Assembly: GCA_900545325.1 (NCBI GenBank)
Contig: UQZE01000033.1
Coordinates: forward strand, 1 to 17,163
Reading direction: 5' to 3'
Length of the DNA stretch: 17,163 bases
From: an uncultured Eubacteriales bacterium
Lineage (GTDB): Bacteria; Bacillota; Clostridia; Christensenellales; Borkfalkiaceae
Of this stretch, positions 9,405 to 14,999 are shown one piece after another (within the stretch, counting starts at the first letter, position 1; the number at the start of each line of letters is the position of its first letter). Made by a program: the position numbers and the translations under genes. Below the pieces are notes generated by a model, which was not told the origin of the DNA, searched no databases, and worked only from the letters and a program-made list of their open reading frames with translations.

Positions 9405-10253
9405 ATGATACAGGAAAGAGTGGATTTATACAAATATTTTTCCTTGAAACGCAAAAAAAACTCGTTGGGGTATCTCAACACCTACGTGCCCGACGGCACG
9501 CTCGAACTGAACGTGAAGCAGCGCCCCGCCATGCTGGTCTGCCCGGGCGGCGGCTACGGATTTTTATCCGACAGGGAAAAAGAACCCGTCGCAATCCGTT
9601 TTCTGAGCAAGGGATACAGCGCGTTCACGCTGGAATATTCGCTGAATACGCCCTTTCCGGTCCCGCTGATCGAGGCGTGCATGGCGGTTGTTTATATCAG
9701 GGAGAACGCCCCGAAATATTTTGTCGATCCCAACCACGTTTGCGCGGTGGGATTTTCCGCGGGCGGGCACCTCGTAGGCATGCTCGCCACCATGACCGGG
9801 GACGACGCGGTGAAAAAGGCTTTTCCGTCCGATAAGCTCGAACTGGTAAAGCCGGACGCGGTCATTCTCTCTTACGCCGTCATCACTTCGGACAGCCGCT
9901 ACGGCCATTTAGGTTCCTTCAACGTCATTACGGGCGGTAAAAAGACGCTCTATCAGAAACTTTCTTTGGAAAAACGCGTTACCAACGAAAGCGTGCCCGC
10001 GTTCATGTGGCACACGAAGGAGGACGGCGCGGTGCCCGTTTATAACGCGCTCTGCATGGCGAGCGCCTATTACGAACACGGCGTGCCTTTCGAACTGCAC
10101 GTTTTCGAGCGCGGCGCGCACGGGCTGAGCCTTTCCAACATAGAAACGTCGCTCAGCGAAAACGATAAAAAATGCAATAAGAACGTACAGGCGTGGGTGG
10201 ACCTTGCGGACAACTGGCTCCGTTCGAGGGGTTTCAAAGTCCACGCGAAATGA
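9405..10253 (+). CDS. Alpha/beta hydrolase (esterase/lipase-like)
   Basis: 282 aa, cytoplasmic, no signal peptide. An oxyanion-hole type segment CPGGGY is at 46-51; the nucleophile elbow GFSAGGH places the catalytic serine at S118; D207 in KEDGAVP and H239 in GAHGLS complete the triad. This is the layout of BD-FAE/acetyl-xylan-esterase-like carboxylesterases; the true ester is unknown. ATG 9405 follows GAGGAG (9391-9396) at good spacing; an in-frame TTG at 9378 is less likely. The stop overlaps the lipid kinase start (ATGA), so it is the first gene of a coupled operon with lipid enzymes, which suggests a lipid ester rather than a sugar ester, but that is inference. Confidence 0.9.
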   Translation: MIQERVDLYKYFSLKRKKNSLGYLNTYVPDGTLELNVKQRPAMLVCPGGGYGFLSDREKEPVAIRFLSKGYSAFTLEYSLNTPFPVPLIEACMAVVYIRENAPKYFVDPNHVCAVGFSAGGHLVGMLATMTGDDAVKKAFPSDKLELVKPDAVILSYAVITSDSRYGHLGSFNVITGGKKTLYQKLSLEKRVTNESVPAFMWHTKEDGAVPVYNALCMASAYYEHGVPFELHVFERGAHGLSLSNIETSLSENDKKCNKNVQAWVDLADNWLRSRGFKVHAK

Positions 10254-11188
10254 AGTGTTTGTTTCTCTATAATCCGCAGAGCGGAAAGGGGAAGATCAAC
10301 AAATACGTGAAGTTCGCCGAAAAGGAACTTAAGGAAAAATTCGAGGCCGTGGACGTCGCCTGTTCCGAAGGCCCGAAGGACATGGAAAAAAAGGCGAAAG
10401 AAGCGTGCGGAAAATACGATTATCTTGTGTTTTCCGGTGGGGACGGCTCCTTTAACGAGGTAATCAACGGCATCTGCCGTGAAGATAAAAAGCCCGTTTT
10501 GGGATATATCCCGACGGGGACGGTCAACGATATTTCCCGTTCGTGCGGGATTCCGCGCCGCGTCAGGCGCGCGATAAAAAACGTAAAGGACGGCGTGGCG
10601 AAAAAGCTGGACGTCATGTGCGTGAACGGCGCCTGTTTCGCGGAATACGAAATAAGCGCGGGCGCGATGACGAGCTGTTCGTACAAAGCGCCGCGGCAGG
10701 AAAAGATAGCGCTCGGCAAATTCGCCTACGCGCTGGAAATACTGCGGCACAACATGAAGCTCGCCGATTTCCCCGTAACGGTGGAATGCGGCGGCACGGT
10801 ATATCGCACGAACTGCGAATTCGTGGTGTTCATCAACAGCCGATCCATCGCGAGCATGCCCGTCAATCCGAAAGCGGTGCTCAACGACGGAGAAGTGGAA
10901 CTGCTGCTCATCCGACAGGTGGAAAAACCGCGCTGGTATCATAAATTCCGCGCGTTTTTCAAGATATTGCATTTTTTCGCGTTCGGCTATAACGGTTCCA
11001 AAAACAGCGCGCATTTCATCAAGCTGAAAGGCAATTCCTTTACGGTGAAGACTTCCGCGGATACGGTGTGGAATTTCGACGGCGAAGAGGGCGTTCGGGG
11101 CGATATCAGCGTAAAGGTGATAAAGGAATGTATTGAGCTAATCGTGCCCGAGCGCAAAGCGGGCACCAAGCGCTTTGAAAGGCGATAA
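10250..11188 (+). CDS. Diacylglycerol-kinase-family lipid kinase (DagK/YegS-like)
   Basis: 312 aa. NPQSGKGK (8-15), the GGDGSFNEVING nucleotide-binding loop (63-74) and PTGTVND (88-94) are the family hallmarks; the rest forms the C-terminal beta-sandwich typical of YegS/DagK, ending in a FDGEEG-type segment (WNFDGEEG). It should phosphorylate diacylglycerol or a similar lipid at the membrane using ATP, returning it to phosphatidic acid. The ATG overlaps the hydrolase stop. In Gram-positive bacteria DagB is the essential diacylglycerol recycler; whether this copy fills that role cannot be told from one window. Confidence 0.94.
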   Translation: MKCLFLYNPQSGKGKINKYVKFAEKELKEKFEAVDVACSEGPKDMEKKAKEACGKYDYLVFSGGDGSFNEVINGICREDKKPVLGYIPTGTVNDISRSCGIPRRVRRAIKNVKDGVAKKLDVMCVNGACFAEYEISAGAMTSCSYKAPRQEKIALGKFAYALEILRHNMKLADFPVTVECGGTVYRTNCEFVVFINSRSIASMPVNPKAVLNDGEVELLLIRQVEKPRWYHKFRAFFKILHFFAFGYNGSKNSAHFIKLKGNSFTVKTSADTVWNFDGEEGVRGDISVKVIKECIELIVPERKAGTKRFERR

Positions 11189-11196
11189 GGAGAACG

Positions 11197-11979
11197 ATGA
11201 AAAAATTAGGTTTTGCTTTGGGGTCGGGCGGCAGCCGCGGCGTAGCGCATATCGGCTTTTTGCAGGCGATGCAGGAAAACGGCATCGAGCCCGACTGCAT
11301 TGCGGGTTCTTCCATGGGATCGGTGGTCGGCGCGTGCTATGCGGCGGGCATGAGCGTGGAAGAGATGAAAAACGTCGTTTTTGAATTGAAAGCGCTGGAT
11401 ATACTCGATATATCGGGCAACGTTCTGAAAAACCAGGCGTTGTTCAAGTCCAAAAAAATGCGCGCCAAGCTGGGAGAATATCTCGGCGAAAAGACCTTTG
11501 AAGAACTCAATATTCCCTACGGCTGCGTTTCCGTAGATCTCGTTACGGGGCAGACGGTGGAATTTACCGAAAAATACGCGGTGGCGGACTGCGTGCAGGC
11601 GAGTTCCTCCATACCCGGCGTGTTCCGCCCCGTGAAGCTGGACGGCATGGTGCTGGTGGACGGCGGCGTCCGCAACCGCCTGCCCGTGAAACTCGTCAAA
11701 AAGATGGGAGCGGATGCCGTTGTCGCGGTGGACGTTTTAGGCGAACTGCGGCGGGCGGACAAGCCGCTCAACATCATCACGGTCATTCTGCGTACGGTGG
11801 ACATATACGATTCGCAGATCACCGAAATGAAACTGAAAAAGGATAAACCCGATCTGCTCATCCGTCCCGACATGGGCGATATGTCGCAGTATAAGGTGAA
11901 GAATTTCGAAGTCGCGTTCGACGCGGGCTATAAAGCGGGCATGGAAAACGCGGATAAGATAAAAGAACTGCTGAAATGA
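11197..11979 (+). CDS. Patatin-like phospholipase (RssA/YlbK-like)
   Basis: 260 aa. The oxyanion-hole loop GSGGSRG (9-15), the nucleophile elbow GSSMG with S39, and the catalytic-dyad aspartate D155 in VDGG are all intact. It should hydrolyse acyl esters of phospholipids. No signal peptide or membrane helix is visible, so it is likely cytoplasmic. AAGGAG (11187-11192) overlaps the lipid kinase stop and sits five bases before the ATG, a strong ribosome binding site. The stop overlaps the next start (ATGA). Being between a lipid kinase and an acetyltransferase supports membrane-lipid turnover. Confidence 0.94.
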   Translation: MKKLGFALGSGGSRGVAHIGFLQAMQENGIEPDCIAGSSMGSVVGACYAAGMSVEEMKNVVFELKALDILDISGNVLKNQALFKSKKMRAKLGEYLGEKTFEELNIPYGCVSVDLVTGQTVEFTEKYAVADCVQASSSIPGVFRPVKLDGMVLVDGGVRNRLPVKLVKKMGADAVVAVDVLGELRRADKPLNIITVILRTVDIYDSQITEMKLKKDKPDLLIRPDMGDMSQYKVKNFEVAFDAGYKAGMENADKIKELLK

Positions 11980-12545
11980 TATTCAAAAGCGTGGATAAAA
12001 CGGCTCTGCCGCTTTACGACGGAATTTCCATGGAGATAGAGGTTTCCAGCGAGCTGAAAACGGAGCGCGCGGACGGCGGTATAGGCGGTATCCTGCTTAG
12101 GGAAACGCCCGTGGCGCCGTATAAAAAAGATCTGAGCGCCTTTCAGCGGGCGGCGGAATACGAAAAGAACTTCGATATAAGCGAGTGGAAATTTTTCATG
12201 GCGTTCGACGGGGCCCGTCCCGTCGGCGGCGCGACGCTCGCCGCGAAAACGCCGGAAGTGCACATGCTGGAGGGGCGGGACGATCTCTGCGTTTTATGGG
12301 ATCTCCGCGTGGAGAACGGATATAAAAGGCGCGGCGTGGGGCAGAAGCTCTTCGATATGTGCCGTCTTTGGGCGAAGGCGCAGGGCTTTGCCCGGATGAA
12401 GATAGAATGTCAGAACGACAATGTTCCCGCGTGCAGGTTTTACCGCAAGCAGGGTGCCGAACTGCGTCGGATAGACGAATACGCTTATTGCAACGATCCC
12501 GCTTTCCGCGGAGAAATACAGCTTATCTGGTATTTGGATTTATAA
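11976..12545 (+). CDS. GNAT-family N-acetyltransferase (streptothricin-acetyltransferase-like)
   Basis: 189 aa. The acetyl-CoA binding motif is RRGVG (118-122), followed by KIECQNDNVPACRFYRKQGAE and a final QLIWYLDL. The NVPACRFY block and the end resemble streptothricin acetyltransferases and related amine acetyltransferases of Firmicutes. The real substrate may be a small amine, an antibiotic or a protein. The ATG overlaps the patatin stop, so it is translated with the lipid genes. A resistance function should not be assumed from this similarity alone. Confidence 0.85.
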   Translation: MIFKSVDKTALPLYDGISMEIEVSSELKTERADGGIGGILLRETPVAPYKKDLSAFQRAAEYEKNFDISEWKFFMAFDGARPVGGATLAAKTPEVHMLEGRDDLCVLWDLRVENGYKRRGVGQKLFDMCRLWAKAQGFARMKIECQNDNVPACRFYRKQGAELRRIDEYAYCNDPAFRGEIQLIWYLDL

Positions 12546-12573
12546 AAGCCCCGGCGCGAACGCCGAGGCTTTT
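12544..12573. terminator. Bidirectional terminator between GNAT gene and XRE gene
   Basis: AAAA, GCC, mismatch, CGGCG, loop CGAA, CGCCG, mismatch, GGC, TTTT. It overlaps the GNAT stop codon and the last bases of the convergent XRE gene, and has A and T runs on both sides. Confidence 0.82.
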
Positions 12574-12775
12574 ACAATTCGTCGGTATAATCCAAAAGAT
12601 AGTCGATGGATACGTCGAAGATCTTGGCAAGCTTGGGCAGATATTCCGTCGGCGGCACGCTTTTTTCACATTCCCAGAGCGAAACGGTATCCTGGCTGAC
12701 GGCCAGAAGGCCGGCGAGCGACTGTTGCGACAGCCCGGCCTGTTTGCGCAGTTCTCTTATGCGTTTGCCGTACAT
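12572..12775 (-). CDS. Small XRE/Cro-type helix-turn-helix regulator (second of pair)
   Basis: 67 aa, a single HTH_3 domain: LSQQSLAGLLAVSQDTVSLW holds the two helices that contact DNA, followed by the typical WE...P...LPKLAKIFDVSIDYLL end. No ligand or oligomerisation domain is present. It starts seven bases after the stop of the upstream XRE gene, with no Shine-Dalgarno sequence (only GCTGAAAAAAC), so translation probably depends on coupling to the first gene. Its target is unknown. Confidence 0.88.
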   Translation of the reverse strand: MYGKRIRELRKQAGLSQQSLAGLLAVSQDTVSLWECEKSVPPTEYLPKLAKIFDVSIDYLLDYTDEL

Positions 12776-12781
12776 GTTTTT

Positions 12782-12997
12782 TCAGCCGTCGGGGAACTCT
12801 CTGAAATAGTCCGACAGCGACATTCCGAATATGCGGCAAATATATGCGATTTTTGCGATTTTGGGAATGGTCTTGCCGCTTTCCCAATGCGAAACGGTCG
12901 ATGGCGAGACGTGCAGAATCGCCGCGAGGCGAGCCTGCGACAGATGTTCCTCCAAGCGTAAAGTTTTCAGCGTTTTACCAATATCTACCATATCCAT
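12782..12997 (-). CDS. Small XRE/Cro-type helix-turn-helix regulator (first of pair)
   Basis: 71 aa, also a bare HTH domain: LSQARLAAILHVSPSTVSHW then WESGKTIPKIAKIAYICRIFGMSLSDYF. It is a diverged relative of the next gene (about one third identity by eye). ATG at 12997 or 12991 could start it; neither has a ribosome binding site, and a TATACT hexamer lies just six bases before the first, suggesting a leaderless mRNA. Pairs of bare XRE proteins often control their own promoter; here that would be the AT-rich gap at 12998-13035. Confidence 0.86.
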   Translation of the reverse strand: MDMVDIGKTLKTLRLEEHLSQARLAAILHVSPSTVSHWESGKTIPKIAKIAYICRIFGMSLSDYFREFPDG

Positions 12998-13003
12998 GAT
13001 AAC

Positions 13004-13009
13004 AGTATA
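13004..13009 (-). promoter_or_regulatory. Candidate -10 of the XRE pair
   Basis: TATACT on the minus strand, followed by GTTATC and the ATG. No good -35 is visible at 16-18 bases (TTAACT at 19 is the nearest), so the promoter may be weak or need an activator. The surrounding DNA is almost pure A/T and includes the palindrome ATTTTAAAAT. Confidence 0.45.
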
Positions 13010-13037
13010 TAAAATATAATTTTAAAATAGTTAAATC

Positions 13038-13096
13038 ACGAGTGGTTCTCGTAACTTTTTTGCGGAGGGACGGCAGCAATGCCGCCTCTTTTTTTT
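13038..13096 (+). terminator. Two successive terminator-like hairpins, gene served unknown
   Basis: Hairpin A: ACGAG / CTCGT with loop TGGTT (13038-13052), then T6 at 13056-13061. Hairpin B: GAGG, GA bulge, CGGC, loop AGCAAT, GCCG, CCTC (13065-13088), then eight Ts (13089-13096). B is a strong plus-strand intrinsic terminator, yet no plus-strand gene precedes it. A TATAAT near 13015-13020 could start a short RNA ending here. Confidence 0.6.
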
Positions 13097-13320
13097 ATGC
13101 GCCGCCCGTTCCCGGCGTTCGGCGCGGGGGCAGACGCCCGTCGGGGCGCGGTCCGCCAGTTGCTTTCGCGCGCGGGACTGAACGCCGGCCCTGCCGCAAT
13201 GCCTTACGGCTTCGTTCGCCCCGCCCGTGCCGCCCGAAGCCGTTCGCCCGGCCCCGCCCCGCGTTTTGCCTTGCCGACCGTTCTGTCCGCCCCGCGGAGA
13301 GCAGCTTTTTTATGAAAAAC
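13097..13320. other. GC-rich, potentially structured non-coding island
   Basis: Counting by eye, 13101-13260 is close to 79 percent G+C, far above the flanks, with C exceeding G two to one in 13201-13260. It contains a perfect 9-base inverted repeat, ACGGCTTCG (13206-13214) and CGAAGCCGT (13235-13243), separated by 20 bases, and a short GGGC/GCCC hairpin at 13128-13139. Frames that are open across it give low-complexity Arg/Pro/Ala-rich translations without ribosome binding sites, so I do not call a protein. Origin and role unknown. Confidence 0.55.
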
Positions 13321-13329
13321 AATTTGTCC

Positions 13330-13358
13330 GCATATTTCCCCGCGGGGCAGAATACATT
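13330..13358 (+). promoter_or_regulatory. Candidate sporulation sigma-E promoter of the PdaB-like gene
   Basis: GCATATT (13330-13336), 14-base spacer, AATACATT (13351-13358). The sigma-E patterns are approximately KMATATT and CATACANT with 13-15 bases between them; the -35 fits fully and the -10 at seven of eight. Predicted start near 13365, about 97 bases before the ATG. No sigma-A promoter is evident for this gene. Confidence 0.5.
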
Positions 13359-13374
13359 AAACTGTACCCGGAAT

Positions 13375-13393
13375 GCGCTCCGTTCGGGAGCGC
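13375..13393 (+). other. Leader hairpin upstream of the PdaB-like gene
   Basis: GCGCTCC (13375-13381), loop GTTCG, GGAGCGC (13387-13393): a perfect 7-bp stem within the predicted 5' leader. No T run follows, so it is not a terminator; it may stabilise the mRNA or be a binding site. Confidence 0.5.
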
Positions 13394-13461
13394 GCGGTAT
13401 CGACAATATTCGACAAACTAATAAAAAAACAGATAAAAAACAAGTGCGGGGAGAAATTATA

Positions 13462-14229
13462 ATGAAAGTGTTCTTCGTCAGGAAAAAAACGCTCACAGCC
13501 GTTTTGACCGCGGCAATTCTGCTCGTCGTGGCCGTTACCGCGGGAGCCATAGCGCTCGGCGGCGCAAAACAGTCCTTCGGCAAGAGCAGGGAGCTTCCCA
13601 TCTACTCGGTGGAAACGGAGGATAAAAAGATAGCCATTTCCTTCGACTGCGCCTGGGGCGTGGATTACACCGACCGCCTTCTGGAAATCATGGAGGATAA
13701 GGGCGTGGTATGCACCTTTTTCTGCGTTGAGTTCTGGACGGAAAAATATCCCGAGTACGTCAAGAAAATTTCGGACGCGGGCCACGATATCGGCACGCAT
13801 TCCGCCACGCACCCGTATATGAGCAAGCTCGACAAGCAGACCGTGATCAAGGAGCTTACCACTTCTTCCGAGGCGATAGAAAAGATCACGGGCAAGGAGG
13901 TCAAGGTGTTCCGCCCGCCTTACGGCGATTATAACGATAACCTGATCTCCACGGCTCGCGAACTCGGACTTTACACCATTCAATGGGACGTCGATTCCCT
14001 CGACTGGAAAAATCTTTCCGCAAAGGAAATTTATAACAGAGTCGTTCCGAAAGTGCAAAACGGTTCTATCGTACTCTTTCACAACAACGGACTGCATACC
14101 GCGGACGCGCTGGGCGACATCATAGACGCGCTTTTGAAAGACGGGTACGAGTTCGTAACGATCTACGACCTGATATACAAAGACAATTTCGTAATGGATG
14201 CCAACGGCAGACAGCAGCTTGTAAAGTAG
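13462..14229 (+). CDS. PdaB-like polysaccharide deacetylase (NodB domain), membrane-anchored
   Basis: 255 aa. The N-terminus (VRKKTLTAVLTAAILLVVAV) is an uncleaved signal-anchor, so the catalytic domain faces outside. The NodB motifs are: D62 in SFDCAWGVDY (catalytic base), H113 and H117 in HSATH (metal ligands), RPPYGDYN at 151-158, and H207 in VLFHNN. FDxxWG in place of FDDG is typical of the PdaB/YlxY-type subgroup linked to spore cortex or peptidoglycan modification. ATG 13462 has GGGGAG (13448-13453) upstream; the frame runs open back to 13042 through the GC-rich island, which is not protein-like. Followed at 26 bases by the OB-fold gene. Confidence 0.9.
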   Translation: MKVFFVRKKTLTAVLTAAILLVVAVTAGAIALGGAKQSFGKSRELPIYSVETEDKKIAISFDCAWGVDYTDRLLEIMEDKGVVCTFFCVEFWTEKYPEYVKKISDAGHDIGTHSATHPYMSKLDKQTVIKELTTSSEAIEKITGKEVKVFRPPYGDYNDNLISTARELGLYTIQWDVDSLDWKNLSAKEIYNRVVPKVQNGSIVLFHNNGLHTADALGDIIDALLKDGYEFVTIYDLIYKDNFVMDANGRQQLVK

Positions 14230-14255
14230 AGAAAAACAAATCAAGGAGAAAATAT

Positions 14256-14957
14256 ATGAATTATTTCACGGAAAAGAACAACAAGGTTTACTTAAGCGGC
14301 GTTGTAGTGGGGGACGCGGAATTTTCCCACGAGGTATACGGCGAGGGCTTTTACGAAATGAAAGTATCCGTGCCGCGGCTTTCGGGGCAGGAGGATATTC
14401 TTCCCGTAACGGTTTCGGAAAGGCTGATCGCCGATAAAAAATTGCAGAAGGGCAGTCCCGTCAACGCGGTGGGACAGTTCAGAAGCTACAATAAGCTCGT
14501 GGACGGAAAGAGCAAGCTCATGCTGACCGTATTCGTGCGGGAAATCCTCGACGATGCGGCGGGGAAAAATCCCAACAGCATAGTGCTTTCGGGCTACGTT
14601 TGCAAACAGCCCGTTTACCGCACCACGCCCTTCAACAGGGAAATAGCCGATCTTCTCGTCGCGGTAAACCGTTCTTACAATAAATCGGACTATATCCCGT
14701 GCATCGCATGGGGCAGGAATGCGCGTTTCGTAAAGAACCTGGCGGTGGGCGAACGCATCGCCCTTTCGGGCAGGATCCAAAGCAGGGAATATCAGAAAAA
14801 ACTGAGCGAAACGGATATACGCACAATGGTTGCGTACGAGGTTTCCGTCAGCAAGCTCGCCGCGTGCGAGAGCGCGGAAAATTTCGACCTCGAAGAGGAG
14901 TTTTCCTTTCTCTCTCCCGAAATTTCGGAAAGCTACCAGACGATCAAAAACGTATAA
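14256..14957 (+). CDS. Single-stranded-DNA-binding-like protein with two OB folds
   Basis: 233 aa. Two SSB-type OB domains are seen in tandem: one from about 8 to 95 (NNKVYLSGVVVGDAEF ... LMLTVFVREI) and one from about 107 to 205 (NSIVLSGYVCKQPVYR ... IPCIAWGRNARFVKNL ... RIALSGRIQSREY). The second keeps the classic SSB pattern (IxLxGxV, CxAWGxxA, GxxxxxxGRIQSREY). The usual acidic SSB tip (DDDIPF-like) is absent; the end is ESYQTIKNV, although DLEEEFSF occurs shortly before it. Probably not the main replicative SSB. AAGGAG precedes the ATG at good spacing. Follows the PdaB-like gene and ends at a strong terminator. Confidence 0.82.
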   Translation: MNYFTEKNNKVYLSGVVVGDAEFSHEVYGEGFYEMKVSVPRLSGQEDILPVTVSERLIADKKLQKGSPVNAVGQFRSYNKLVDGKSKLMLTVFVREILDDAAGKNPNSIVLSGYVCKQPVYRTTPFNREIADLLVAVNRSYNKSDYIPCIAWGRNARFVKNLAVGERIALSGRIQSREYQKKLSETDIRTMVAYEVSVSKLAACESAENFDLEEEFSFLSPEISESYQTIKNV

Positions 14958-14958
14958 G

Positions 14959-14988
14959 AAAACCGCCGCGCGGCAGCGCGGCGGTTTT
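14959..14988. terminator. Bidirectional terminator between OB-fold gene and propeller gene
   Basis: AAAA, CCGCCGCGC, loop GGCA, GCGCGGCGG, TTTT, then further Ts on the plus side (GTTTTTTTATTTT). Nine GC pairs extended by A-T pairs; A and T runs on both sides serve the two convergent genes. Confidence 0.93.
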
Positions 14989-14999
14989 GTTTTTTTATT

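Noticed and set aside
10070..11014. 314-codon minus-strand frame
   Set aside because: Antisense to the lipid kinase, which has all of its motifs.
11976..12545. Antibiotic resistance gene (streptothricin acetyltransferase)
   Set aside because: Only general subgroup resemblance; it is embedded in a lipid operon and shows no sign of mobility.
13042..13461. N-terminal extension of the PdaB-like frame
   Set aside because: Translates the GC-rich island into Arg/Pro-rich sequence; the signal-anchor and GGGGAG define the start at 13462.
13095..13601. 168-codon minus-strand frame and the 78-codon plus frame at 13079-13315
   Set aside because: Low-complexity translations of the GC-rich island; the first is antisense to the start of the deacetylase and the second begins inside a terminator stem.
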